Positions 1 to 8,101 are shown, counted from the stretch's first letter. The stretch: 64,000 nucleotides of DNA from Oscillospiraceae bacterium (GCA_028692035.1 JAQUYD010000004.1:1-64000), one strand, 5' to 3'. Numbers and translations are program-made. The notes: generated from the sequence alone by a model not told the origin.

Positions 1-573
1 CTGGCAGATGCCCATGACGGTGCTGAAGGCGCTTCCTTTGACGATTACACCGACGACTGCAATGTCGAGGCTCTGGCTGTAATCCCGAAGACTGCGAAAT
101 ATGCTGAGCTGTACTTTGACGGTACTGATTTCTGGTATTCTGTAAAGAACTCCGCGAAAACCACCGTTAACGTATACTTCGAGACCGCTAACAAAGCGAT
201 CGCTACCACCTACGAAGATGCTGACCTGGAGATGATCTTCTTCAAAGGCGCTCCCGAGTTTGATTACACCGGCATCCTGCATGCTCCTTACGACAAGGAT
301 ATGTTTGTTTATGCTGTAATCGGCGGCAAACTGGTTGAAGACAAATTCACCTGGAACAAAGACGCTGAGTGCTGGGAAATGAACGCGAAGAAAATCGAGG
401 GCGTTGTTGTTTCTGATATCAAATTGGATGTCAGCAAATACAATTCCACCGTTAACAACACCGACGATAGCAAAACCAACCCCGGCACCGGTTCCGTTGA
501 TTTTGTAAATGTTGCTGTTGCTCTGGGCGTTGTTTCTCTGGCCGCTGCTGGCGCAGTTGCCCTGAAGAAATAA
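1..573 (+). CDS. Secreted wall-anchored protein with NPGTG sorting signal (5'-truncated by window edge)
   Basis: The reading frame is open from the first base, so this is the last 190 residues of a longer protein whose start lies outside the window. It aligns over its whole length with residues 177-371 of the next gene, and the first 35 bases are identical to bases 1381-1415. The C-terminus has the layout of a sortase substrate: an NPGTG motif, a hydrophobic stretch rich in Val, Ala and Leu, and a final Lys-Lys. The body is acidic and rich in Tyr, Asp and Thr, and I recognise no enzymatic domain. The likely role is a surface-exposed protein anchored to peptidoglycan. A strong terminator follows, so it is transcribed apart from its paralogue. 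Function beyond surface location is unknown. Confidence 0.8.
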   Translation: MADAHDGAEGASFDDYTDDCNVEALAVIPKTAKYAELYFDGTDFWYSVKNSAKTTVNVYFETANKAIATTYEDADLEMIFFKGAPEFDYTGILHAPYDKDMFVYAVIGGKLVEDKFTWNKDAECWEMNAKKIEGVVVSDIKLDVSKYNSTVNNTDDSKTNPGTGSVDFVNVAVALGVVSLAAAGAVALKK

Positions 574-630
574 TTTCAGTTGCTAACTGACCTTTACTTT
601 GTGTCTCTCCAAATCGCATAAAGTGAAACG

Positions 631-664
631 AAAAGGCTATCCGAAAGGATAGCCTTTTTCTTTT
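631..664 (+). terminator. Rho-independent terminator after the first wall protein
   Basis: A 12-bp stem (AAAAGGCTATCC and its complement) with a GAAA loop is followed by a T-rich run. Confidence 0.9.
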
Positions 665-852
665 GTCATTTTTTTGATCGAAAAATGACAAATCATTCAT
701 TATTTATTTACAGAATCTGCAGAACATCATCAACAACCGCACACATGGCCTTCACCTGGCGCCCTTATACTAAAAATGTGCTCCGGAGAAGCGGATCGCC
801 AAAAAATGGCGGTATCCCACCGGTGTAACAAAAGGGAAAAGGAGAAATTACC

Positions 853-1968
853 ATGAAAAAAATCTTGGCACTGCTGTTGGCTCTCATGCTGACATTGAGC
901 CTTGGCGTCACTGCTTTTGCTGATGAGGTAGAAGCGGAAAATACGACTCCAGACTCCACCGTAGACAGCGACGATAACAAGTATCAGTTGGGCTTTGGCG
1001 ACCTGGAGGCCGGAGCCGATGCGGAACCGGACAAACCCGGCGCCACCTACTACTACACCATCATGGACGAAAATGACGCATCCGGCATGTTGACCGACGC
1101 TGACGTTGCAAGCCACCTGACCGTTTCGATCAAAGAGTCCGGCGACTCTATGATCGACGCGTACGCCATTGTAAAACAAAACGGCGTCTACAAAGTCAAA
1201 GTGGAGACCAAAGAGACCTATCTCACCGACGAGACCTCCGCCACCTGGACGATCACCCTGAAAAAGGACAAGAAACTGACGGTTGCCACCGCTACCGTAG
1301 AGATCACCCAGCAGTGGGCTGAACTTTGCGAGCAGAGCATTTCCGAAGACGCTTATGGCGAAGCGGTTTACACCGTAGATCTGGCAGATGCCCATGACGG
1401 TGCTGAAGGCGCTTCTTATGACGCTTACACCGACGACATCAATGTCGAGGCCCTGGCCGTGATCGCCAGCGACGTTGACTATGCGGAACTGTATTTTGGG
1501 GACACCATGTTCTGGTATGCTGTCAAGAACAGCTCCAAAACCACTGCGAACGTTTACTTTGAGACCGCCAACAAATCCATCTCCACCACCTATGAGGACG
1601 CGGACCTGGATATGATCTTCTTCCTTGGCAAACCGGAATTTGATTACACCGGCATTCTGCATGCGCCCGCCGATGAAGACGCCTATGTTTATGCCGTCAT
1701 CGATGGCAAACTGGTTGCTGACAAATTCAAGTGGAATTCTGACGCTGAGTGCTGGGAATACAACACCCGTACGCCTGAAGGCGTTGTCGTTTCCGACGTT
1801 GAGCTGGATGTAAGCCTTTACAACTCCACGGTCAGCAGCGGTAGCACCTCTTCCACCGAAACTGACAAAGACAACCCCGGTACCGGCGCTGTTGATTATG
1901 TCAATATTGCAGTTGCCCTGGGTGTTGTTTCCCTGGCTGCCGCTGGTGCAGTTGCCCTGAAACGCTAG
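853..1968 (+). CDS. Secreted wall-anchored protein with NPGTG sorting signal, complete copy
   Basis: This 371-residue protein starts with a classical signal peptide (Met-Lys-Lys, a Leu/Ala-rich core, cleavage probably after AFA near residue 23). It ends with NPGTG, a hydrophobic segment and Lys-Arg, the pattern of a sortase-anchored surface protein. The region between is acidic and Asp/Thr/Tyr-rich. A segment just before the anchor (about residues 330-345) is rich in Ser and Thr and could be a wall-spanning linker. GGAG 8 bases upstream fixes the ATG. It is a paralogue of the preceding partial gene, most similar in the C-terminal half. NPXTG variants are known sorting signals in gut clostridia, and a class B sortase is encoded at 57.1 kb. 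No catalytic motif is visible. An adhesin or S-layer-like structural role is a guess. Confidence 0.8.
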   Translation: MKKILALLLALMLTLSLGVTAFADEVEAENTTPDSTVDSDDNKYQLGFGDLEAGADAEPDKPGATYYYTIMDENDASGMLTDADVASHLTVSIKESGDSMIDAYAIVKQNGVYKVKVETKETYLTDETSATWTITLKKDKKLTVATATVEITQQWAELCEQSISEDAYGEAVYTVDLADAHDGAEGASYDAYTDDINVEALAVIASDVDYAELYFGDTMFWYAVKNSSKTTANVYFETANKSISTTYEDADLDMIFFLGKPEFDYTGILHAPADEDAYVYAVIDGKLVADKFKWNSDAECWEYNTRTPEGVVVSDVELDVSLYNSTVSSGSTSSTETDKDNPGTGAVDYVNIAVALGVVSLAAAGAVALKR

Positions 1969-2056
1969 TTTATCCCCCTGAAATTTTCCAACCGTCGCGG
2001 CTCTCCTACCCGGCCGGCTGGATGGTCTTCCTCTAAATAATATTTTCTGTTTCTCG

Positions 2057-2099
2057 GCGGAGGCTCCCTTTTTACACGGGGGCCTCCGCTTCTGTTTTT
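2057..2099 (+). terminator. Terminator after the second wall protein
   Basis: An 8-bp stem (GCGGAGGC with GCCTCCGC) closes a loop of about 17 bases and is followed by TTCTGTTTTT. Confidence 0.7.
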
Positions 2100-2105
2100 C
2101 GGCCC

Positions 2106-2147
2106 AGCAAAAGGAGAAGGCTCCCTCCGGAGCCTTCTCCTTTTGCT
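2106..2147. terminator. Long perfect hairpin, bidirectional terminator between convergent genes
   Basis: The arms form a 19-bp perfect stem around a 4-base loop CTCC. A run of A on the left and a run of T on the right make it usable in both directions. It lies between the plus-strand wall protein and the minus-strand gene that ends at 2258. Confidence 0.8.
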
Positions 2148-2257
2148 ATCGTTATGATACAGCGTTACAAATCGTTTATGCCGCTGTATTTTGCCCCTTT
2201 TATTGGCGCAAGTCCAACCCGGCCAGATCCCCCACGCAGGGTGTGGCGCCTTTTTCG

Positions 2258-2899
2258 TCAAATCTTGGAATAGCCATAGCTATTCACAATGGCGTCCACC
2301 TTTTTGTGTGCGGCGCATAGGGGGCATTCCCCCGTGCTGTAGCTTTGATACCCCGGCAGGTCCCCAGGCGTAAAGATCGAGTTGATTTTGATCCCCCTGC
2401 TTTCGGTCGCCGCGCTGAAAATTGCGGAGATCGCCACCAGCTCGCCGCCGTAATACTGTAAACACTCTACTGCCCGATTGATCGTCTTGCCGGTGGAGAC
2501 CGACGCCATCAAAAGCAGAACATGCCTGCTCCAAATTTTTTTCTGGGTATTGTCCCGGAAAATCATCTGATTGCTGGCGTTGAGTTCCGGCGTGATCACG
2601 TTGATATCATGCCCCGCGTTGAGCACTGGGACGCTGGGATCGCTTAACGCCTGTGCCAAGAATGCACCCAGCATTTCGGTTCCCTCCAAACAGACGATGG
2701 TATCAATGTTCGTCCCCATCATGTATTCCTGTGCCAGCAAAGCCGCCGCTTCTTTGGCAATGGACGAGCTTGTCTTGACCGCCGTCATATCCACATAGTA
2801 GTTGACATGGGAATGGTTGGTGGCAAAGTGGCCGGGGATTACACCGATCTTTACTTTACTGGCATTTCTCGCACGGATTTCACGCATTCTGGTCTCCAT
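2258..2899 (-). CDS. Phosphoribosyltransferase-fold protein (PyrE-like) with altered PRPP loop
   Basis: This 213-residue protein has the length and order of a type I phosphoribosyltransferase, and related proteins are usually labelled orotate phosphoribosyltransferase. The segment at residues 127-139 (VLLLMASVSTGKT) lines up with the PRPP-binding loop. Active enzymes carry two acidic residues (usually Asp-Asp or Glu-Asp) where this protein has Met-Ala, while the following S-T-G-K-T part is kept. A CPLC pair sits near the C-terminus and could bind metal. Both points question a normal orotate reaction, so the substrate is unknown. GGAG nine bases upstream supports the ATG. It is monocistronic, with its own promoter near 3 kb and a long terminator downstream. 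Confidence 0.65.
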   Translation of the reverse strand: METRMREIRARNASKVKIGVIPGHFATNHSHVNYYVDMTAVKTSSSIAKEAAALLAQEYMMGTNIDTIVCLEGTEMLGAFLAQALSDPSVPVLNAGHDINVITPELNASNQMIFRDNTQKKIWSRHVLLLMASVSTGKTINRAVECLQYYGGELVAISAIFSAATESRGIKINSIFTPGDLPGYQSYSTGECPLCAAHKKVDAIVNSYGYSKI

Positions 2900-2973
2900 A
2901 CATCATAACTCCTTCCGGAACCCGCTTTCCCTTTTGAAAAAAGGAAAAGGGCAGCAAAGCCGCCTTTTTATTT

Positions 2974-3002
2974 ATTATAGCATATCGCCTAATCTTTTTC
3001 AA
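2974..3002 (-). promoter_or_regulatory. Sigma-A promoter for the PRPP-fold gene
   Basis: Read on the minus strand: TTGAAA, a 17-base spacer and TATAAT, with TGC just before the -10. It predicts a leader of about 70 bases. Confidence 0.8.
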
Positions 3003-3087
3003 CACCATTGTTTTATTTTCGATAGTTTGTATGTGCGCCTGTCCCGGTCCCCCTGATTTTACCAGATCCCTTCTGCAAAAAAACAGG

Positions 3088-3124
3088 AAAAAGGCCGGAT
3101 CTTTGAAAAGATCCGGCCTTTTTT
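3088..3124. terminator. Terminator of the DUF4867 gene
   Basis: A 13-bp or longer stem (AAGGCCGGATCTT and its complement) has a 4-base loop, with A-runs on the left and T-runs on the right. It lies just downstream of the minus-strand gene ending at 3158. Confidence 0.85.
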
Positions 3125-3157
3125 GATCCGGCAGCCCCCTGCCGGCAAACTGCCAAA

Positions 3158-3832
3158 TTAATATTTGATGCAGGTATTCTCACCGAGGATCCCCTCAAAA
3201 CCGCCGCGGGTGGCGACGACTGAGCTGTCCTTGTGCCCAAAAGCCCACTTGTTGCAAGCCATGATCAGCCGGTCCTCGTGGTTGACCGGATTGGCCGGTT
3301 TTTCGATGGAGCCGTTGGTTCCTTTTTGCAGGATAACCAAGCACTGAAAGCCCTTGTCGTCTACCTTGCAGGGCGCATAGTGCAGTGTGTGGGGATAGAT
3401 CTCCACCGCAACGCCCGCCGGGCAGTAGAACGCCACAACATCTTTGGAATCCACCGTACCTTCGGCGGACAGATCCCCCACCTGATACATCATGAACACC
3501 ATATCGGTAGGGCCAACGCTGACCTCCGAGCATTTATGATATTCAAACGCGTTGAGCAGAGAGCCGTTCCCGTTACAGTAACCTACCTGCACCGGCATTC
3601 CGGCGTAGGTGTACCGCTCCATTTCCTTGGTGATGGGCATCTGCTCCATCTCTGGGACCGACGCCACATACTGGTTGCCGGATTCCGGCACCGCAGTGTG
3701 CTTTTTCAAATAATCTACATAAGGGGTAAAATCATAGCCGTCGATCACGCGGCCGTATTTTTTGAACGCCGGGTCGGTGACCAAATACATCTTGACCCCC
3801 GGATTTTTTGCTTTTACCGATTCAAAACTCAT
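3158..3832 (-). CDS. DUF4867 family protein
   Basis: The reading frame extends upstream of this start, but the ATG at 3832 has AGGAAAGAGGG in front of it and gives a 224-residue soluble protein. No signal peptide or membrane segment is seen. Composition and features such as a central His-rich stretch (YPHTLHYAP) and a late N-P-V-N-H-E-D segment resemble DUF4867, which I believe is cupin-like and distantly similar to ureidoglycolate lyase; that link is from memory of the family. The reaction is unknown. Its promoter faces that of mtnN, and both -35 boxes touch one perfect palindrome, so the two genes are probably co-regulated. Confidence 0.6.
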   Translation of the reverse strand: MSFESVKAKNPGVKMYLVTDPAFKKYGRVIDGYDFTPYVDYLKKHTAVPESGNQYVASVPEMEQMPITKEMERYTYAGMPVQVGYCNGNGSLLNAFEYHKCSEVSVGPTDMVFMMYQVGDLSAEGTVDSKDVVAFYCPAGVAVEIYPHTLHYAPCKVDDKGFQCLVILQKGTNGSIEKPANPVNHEDRLIMACNKWAFGHKDSSVVATRGGFEGILGENTCIKY

Positions 3833-3873
3833 AAAAATCCCTCTTTCCTTTGATCCAAATTGTCTTTGCCTGT

Positions 3874-3902
3874 AGTATAACATTATAATACCTGCAAAGC
3901 AA
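3874..3902 (-). promoter_or_regulatory. Promoter of the DUF4867 gene
   Basis: Read on the minus strand: TTGCTT, a 17-base spacer and TATACT. The -35 overlaps the left end of the 26-bp palindrome. Confidence 0.75.
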
Positions 3903-3924
3903 TCTTTTTGGCCAAAAAGATTGC
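3899..3924. promoter_or_regulatory. Perfect 26-bp palindrome between divergent promoters, probable operator
   Basis: Two 13-base arms (GCAATCTTTTTGG and its exact complement) meet with no spacer. The left end overlaps the minus-strand -35 and the right end the plus-strand -35. This is the position expected of a dimeric repressor or activator site acting on both genes. As RNA it would be a stem without a loop and without a T-run, so a terminator is less likely. Confidence 0.75.
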
Positions 3925-3949
3925 AATCGGCCCTAAAAATTGATACAAT
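3921..3949 (+). promoter_or_regulatory. Promoter of mtnN
   Basis: TTGCAA, a 17-base spacer and TACAAT. The first four bases of the -35 are the last four of the palindrome. Confidence 0.8.
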
Positions 3950-3982
3950 GTCAAAAAATGCAAATTGAAGGAGACGCGTATT

Positions 3983-4669
3983 ATGGTTTGGGGAATCATC
4001 GGTGCCATGCCGTCAGAAATCGCGCTTTTAGAAACGCAGATGTCCGATGTAAAAAAAGAGACCGTATCCGGCCTGACCTATCAGGCCGGCGTTCTACAGG
4101 GTAAATCCGTTGTCCTTTGCTGCAGTGAAATCGGCAAGGTCAACGCCGCCATGTGCGCCCAGACCCTGGCCCTGCGCTACGGCGTGGACTACATGATCAA
4201 TACGGGCGTTGCCGGCTGTACCTGCAATGACCTGGGAGTGCTGGATATTGTCCTCTCCCGCGACCTGGTGTTTCACGATTACGATTGGAAACTACAAGAA
4301 AAATACCATCCTCACACCAGCAGCTTCCTCGGCGACCCGTATCTGATCGCCCTGGCCCAGCAGTCGCTGGAACAGATGGCGGATCGAAAATTCCAGTATA
4401 AACTGGGGCGGATCGCCACCGGTGACATTTTTGTGGAGGATGAAGCGCTGCGCAACTCCATTATCGAGCGCACCCACCCGGACTGCGTGGAGATGGAGGG
4501 AGCCGCCATCGCCTTGGTGGCTTATTCCAACCGGATCCCCTGCCTGGTTATCCGCAGCATGTCGGACAACGCCAATGGCGACGCGGGGATGTCCTTCGAC
4601 ACCTTTGAAAAAATCGCCGCCGATCATTCTGCCCAGCTGCTGCTCGCCATGCTAAAGCTGGCTGAGTAA
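3983..4669 (+). CDS. mtnN: 5'-methylthioadenosine/S-adenosylhomocysteine nucleosidase
   Basis: MtnN hydrolyses MTA and SAH to adenine plus a thioribose product, clearing by-products of SAM use and feeding the methionine and AI-2 routes. The ATG at 3983 is preferred because AAGGAG lies 9 bases upstream; a TTG six codons earlier overlaps that site. The product is 228 residues, normal for the family. Hallmarks visible are the N-terminal GIIGAMPSE, the mid-protein NTGVAG loop, the EMEGAAIA substrate/ribose segment and RSMSDNAN near the C-terminus, corresponding to the catalytic Asp of the SD-A/N motif. It is cytoplasmic and monocistronic. Its promoter shares a palindrome with the divergent DUF4867 gene. 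Confidence 0.93.
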   Translation: MVWGIIGAMPSEIALLETQMSDVKKETVSGLTYQAGVLQGKSVVLCCSEIGKVNAAMCAQTLALRYGVDYMINTGVAGCTCNDLGVLDIVLSRDLVFHDYDWKLQEKYHPHTSSFLGDPYLIALAQQSLEQMADRKFQYKLGRIATGDIFVEDEALRNSIIERTHPDCVEMEGAAIALVAYSNRIPCLVIRSMSDNANGDAGMSFDTFEKIAADHSAQLLLAMLKLAE

Positions 4670-4798
4670 AAAACTTGCCGCCGTTCGCTCATAACGGCGT
4701 TCCCACTGTAAAGATACCAGCCAGCAGGCACCTTTCTTTCTTGGCCCCCCGTAAAACGGTGCCGCAACCCGCTGTTTCAGTCAAAATCCACCCGATTC

Positions 4799-4837
4799 AA
4801 AAGCCGAGGGACGAAATTCGTCCCTCGGCTTTTTTGT
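4799..4837. terminator. Terminator between convergent mtnN and the M56 sensor gene
   Basis: The stem AGCCGAGGGACGA with its complement has a 3-base loop, with TTTTTT on the right and AAAA on the left. It can serve mtnN and the minus-strand gene ending at 4931. Confidence 0.9.
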
Positions 4838-4930
4838 AACGAGCCGCCGAATGCGGCTGGACCCCAATTCTGGAGTGCGGCTGAAAGGGGGACTTGCAGC
4901 CGGGCCCTGTGCACCCCGCCCTCTTCCGGC

Positions 4931-7678
4931 TTAGTTGGAAGAAAAGCCGTCCGCGACCCAGGGTGCAGTGGGGTCTTCCTGGTATTTCATCTTTATCACA
5001 CCGTCTGCCAGCAGCTGTGTACGCCCTTCATCGGCATAGACCCGTACCGGCGCCAGCGCCGTATCCTCATCTGAATAGGTCACCGTTCCATAATCACACC
5101 AGTACTGGCGGCTGGAGTCCCACCGGCCGATTACGCCGTCCACCTGGGTGCGATAGACTCCTGCCTGCTCGTCATAGTACTGGGATTGCCGCAGGATCGA
5201 CGGATCCTGCGGGTGGTACCCGGTGTACGCATAGAAATATTGCTCCACCGTTTGGGTACTCAACTCTGTATCGTTGACCCCGGGACTGTATCCCGCGATC
5301 AGCCAGCGATACAGCTGATCGGGGGTCAAATTCTGGGCGCCGTCCCAGTCGAAAAATGCCAGCCCGCCGCAGATGGCTGTGTAAGCATAGTAATCCGGCG
5401 ACCGGGCGATCATATCCCGCACCGTGTCCACCGCATGGTAGCCGGTGATGCGGTATCCGTCCGCCGTCCTTTGCAGCGTAAAGCGGTGCCGCTGCTCCCT
5501 GCCGCGGATCGACTGTTCCTCCTCCATATCGGTGAGGGTATTCATGGCATTGTTGGTGCTACCGTAAAGTTCTCCATAGGCAACGGTCGCCTCCACCGTA
5601 TTTCCCTGCTCTGTGTAATCCAGCAAAAAGATATCCGGATACCAGCCGCCCATGTGGTAGGGCGTATAGGCCATGGCATATTCCCGGTAGTAACCATATC
5701 GGGGTGACTCGGGAGTGATTTGCACCTCGTCGCCAAATAGTTGCCGGGCCGTTTCCTCCAGGATCTGCTGCGGGATGCACTGATGATCGTCCACCAGCGC
5801 GGTCAACACCGCAAAATTTCCAAACGTGTTTGGTTCCGTTCCATTTTGATACCAGAAAATGTTGGGCGCCTGGTTATAGGCGGCGTTGAGCAAAAAGGCG
5901 TTGGGCGCTGCGGCAATGGAATCAAAATCGCTTTCTGGGACATTGTTCCATATCGTCGCGGCAAAAATGGCGTCCAAAATCGCTTTGGCCTTGGCGTCTC
6001 CCTTTAAATCCCACCGGTCGATGGGGTTCCTATTTTCGCTTCCATCGGATTCCCCGCTAACCGCCAGATTTGCCTGCAGCTGCTCCAACGTCACCGTATC
6101 GTACAGCGCCTGGATCTGATCCTGGCTCATAGGTGGTAGAACCAGATCCGCCGGGGTGTACCCATCAGCCTCTGCCGCCGATGGAAAAGGCTCCCCCTCC
6201 AGCGTAAACCGGACCGTGTCAATCTCGCTGTTTTGCAGCAGCGTCATGGCCACCGAGGACAACCACCGCTCGCCCGATCCGTATTCTTTTGCAATCTGCA
6301 GGTTCTCGCTATCCAACAGGGACACGGTCGCCCCCCTGCCCTCGACCGTGATCTCGTCCATCTCCAGCGGGGTCATATTGGTTCCGTCCGCTTGCTGTTG
6401 CAGCTGTTCCTGCAGCCAGGACGCGGTCATTTGGCTTACGCCCAGCCGTGGCAGCGGAAAGTAAAACGGCTCTGCGTCTGTCGTGCTATGATACAAAACA
6501 TACAGCGTCGCCCCCGCCTGGTCCTTTACCGGGATTCCCATTTCCTGGGGCGTCTCCTGCCCCGATCCCCCTTCGCTTTGCGAAGCGTCCTGCCCGTCAT
6601 CTGCCGCCGATGGCTGCGCCGGCGCCGAGGGGTTGGCCAGTAGCGAGCAGCCCACTAGCAGAACCGCCAGTACCGCCGCCAGCACGGATAACAGGGTTTT
6701 TTTATGATATTTCAAAATATTCCCTACCCTCTGTTTCAAATTGCTTTCCCCAAACGCCAGGAAAGGGACAACGCCCATTCGTCGGTTCTGTGCCTTTGCG
6801 ATGGACAAAAGGCTGCGCGCATAATCTTGACGGCTGTCCTCGCCCAAAATTTTCAGCACCCGCTCGTCGCAGGAAGCTTCCATATCGTCGGAACACAGCC
6901 AAAAGCACAGCCACACCACTGGGTTGAACCAGTGAATACAGACTGCCACCGTGGCGGCGATTTTCACCAGGTTGTCCCACCGGCTGATGTGCACCCGTTC
7001 GTGCAGCAGGATATGCTGGGCCGCTACGTCCTCCCAGTCAAACCCTCTGGGCAACACAATCCGGGGCCTAAACAGGCCGAACACCACCGGCGTGGCAAAC
7101 ATCCGGCAGGCGCAAATTTGTACCTTCCGCCGCAAAGGCAACAGCTTCTCGGCCCGGCGGATCTTGTCATTATCCGGCAGCGGCCGCAGCCGCCGTAGCC
7201 GCAGGGCCGAAAAAACATAATGTAGGGCGAGAAACCCGCCCATTGCCGCCGCGCCGCATAGCCAAATGGCGGCGGCAATCCCTCGCCAACCGGCCGGATT
7301 CGCCGGCGTTTCTGTGGAAGGATTTTCCGCTTCCCCCTGCCCGGCCGGCGCCGCGTGAACAGTCCCCCCAGTCCCGATCTGCTGTGGCGCCGGCTGGCTG
7401 GCCGATTCCTGTCGGCCCGCGCCGGTAACGTCCAGCCGGGACAGGCGCCCGCTTTGGCCCACGGCATCGGCGCTGTAGGCCGGCACCAGCGAAAATAGGC
7501 TCACCGGCGCTGAAAAGGAAACCGGCACCAGCAGCCGGATCAACACCACTGCCCACAAAACGTAGCTGATCCATCGGGGTGCCCGGGCCCTTAGGCACCA
7601 GCGCACCAGCAATACCACCACCGCCGTTAAGGAAGCGATCAAGCTCATATTTAAAACCGTAGAGAATAATTCGCTCAT
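4931..7678 (-). CDS. BlaR1/MecR1-type M56 membrane metallopeptidase with large unrecognised ectodomain
   Basis: This 915-residue sensor protease has N-terminal helices at about 10-27 and 38-57, one at 133-158, then a cytosolic loop with the zinc motif HERVH at 226-230. A second conserved part (DDMEASCDERVL, about 264-275) follows, and a last helix lies near 329-346. M56 proteases of this type sense an external signal and cleave a BlaI-type repressor. Residues 350-915 lie outside the membrane, and I see none of the SxxK, SxN or KTG motifs of beta-lactam-binding sensor domains, so the ligand is probably not a beta-lactam. The start overlaps the stop of the repressor gene by 4 bases, so they are one operon. 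No beta-lactamase or PBP gene is adjacent. Confidence 0.8.
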   Translation of the reverse strand: MSELFSTVLNMSLIASLTAVVVLLVRWCLRARAPRWISYVLWAVVLIRLLVPVSFSAPVSLFSLVPAYSADAVGQSGRLSRLDVTGAGRQESASQPAPQQIGTGGTVHAAPAGQGEAENPSTETPANPAGWRGIAAAIWLCGAAAMGGFLALHYVFSALRLRRLRPLPDNDKIRRAEKLLPLRRKVQICACRMFATPVVFGLFRPRIVLPRGFDWEDVAAQHILLHERVHISRWDNLVKIAATVAVCIHWFNPVVWLCFWLCSDDMEASCDERVLKILGEDSRQDYARSLLSIAKAQNRRMGVVPFLAFGESNLKQRVGNILKYHKKTLLSVLAAVLAVLLVGCSLLANPSAPAQPSAADDGQDASQSEGGSGQETPQEMGIPVKDQAGATLYVLYHSTTDAEPFYFPLPRLGVSQMTASWLQEQLQQQADGTNMTPLEMDEITVEGRGATVSLLDSENLQIAKEYGSGERWLSSVAMTLLQNSEIDTVRFTLEGEPFPSAAEADGYTPADLVLPPMSQDQIQALYDTVTLEQLQANLAVSGESDGSENRNPIDRWDLKGDAKAKAILDAIFAATIWNNVPESDFDSIAAAPNAFLLNAAYNQAPNIFWYQNGTEPNTFGNFAVLTALVDDHQCIPQQILEETARQLFGDEVQITPESPRYGYYREYAMAYTPYHMGGWYPDIFLLDYTEQGNTVEATVAYGELYGSTNNAMNTLTDMEEEQSIRGREQRHRFTLQRTADGYRITGYHAVDTVRDMIARSPDYYAYTAICGGLAFFDWDGAQNLTPDQLYRWLIAGYSPGVNDTELSTQTVEQYFYAYTGYHPQDPSILRQSQYYDEQAGVYRTQVDGVIGRWDSSRQYWCDYGTVTYSDEDTALAPVRVYADEGRTQLLADGVIKMKYQEDPTAPWVADGFSSN

Positions 7679-8040
7679 TTCCCTTCCTCCTCAATCATTT
7701 GCCGGATTTCTTCCAGCTCCGCCGCCGAAATTTTCTCATTTTTTAAAAACGAGGCCAAAAACATCTGCCGGGATCCCTCATACAGCTTATCAATCAGCGT
7801 ATGGGTCTGGCCCATACGCACCTGCTCCTTGCTGATCAGTGCCGTACAGGCAAAACCCGGATCCGCCCGTTGAATAATCCCCTTTTCTACCATGCGGGTC
7901 AACAGCGTATAAGTGGTGTTCCGGCTCCAGCCCATCTCTTCCTTCCCCAGCTGCACCAGCCGGGCGGCCCGAACGCCCTCCTCCGCCCAAATGTGCTCCA
8001 TCAGTACCAGTTCCGCGTCAGATATCCTGATCTGCTTCAT
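7675..8040 (-). CDS. BlaI/MecI/CopY family transcriptional repressor
   Basis: The ATG at 8040 has GGAGGACGAGGGA upstream and gives 121 residues, the usual size of BlaI proteins; a longer frame would run through the operators. The N-terminal winged helix includes LMEHIWAEEG and the recognition-helix segment GWSRNTTYTLLTRMVEKG, which matches BlaI/MecI (W-x-x-x-T-V/T-x-T-L-L-x-R-L-x-x-K-G). The C-terminal half is the helical dimerisation tail. It probably represses its own operon through the two dyads at 8061-8101. It is expected to be cleaved or inactivated when the adjacent M56 protein is activated. Confidence 0.92.
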   Translation of the reverse strand: MKQIRISDAELVLMEHIWAEEGVRAARLVQLGKEEMGWSRNTTYTLLTRMVEKGIIQRADPGFACTALISKEQVRMGQTHTLIDKLYEGSRQMFLASFLKNEKISAAELEEIRQMIEEEGK

Positions 8041-8060
8041 TCCCTCGTCCTCCCCGTTTA

Positions 8061-8101
8061 GACTACACTTGTAGTGATGGATAAAGTCTACATCTGTAGT
8101 C
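8061..8101 (-). promoter_or_regulatory. Two BlaI-type operators in front of the repressor-sensor operon
   Basis: The first dyad is ACTACA-CT-TGTAGT at 8062-8075 and the second is TCTACA-TC-TGTAGT at 8087-8100. Both fit the TACA-N2-TGTA core known for BlaI/MecI, and their centres are 25 bp apart. They lie 21 to 61 bases upstream of the repressor ATG. Autoregulation is inferred. Confidence 0.85.

Noticed and set aside
631-2147. Hairpins near the wall proteins as mobile-element ends or invertible repeats
   Set aside because: Each is a simple stem followed by a T-run directly behind a gene; no recombinase gene or matching inverted pair flanks a promoter.
4931-8101. Beta-lactam resistance locus
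   Set aside because: Only the repressor and the protease part match. The external domain has no SxxK, SxN or KTG motif and no beta-lactamase or PBP gene is next to it.
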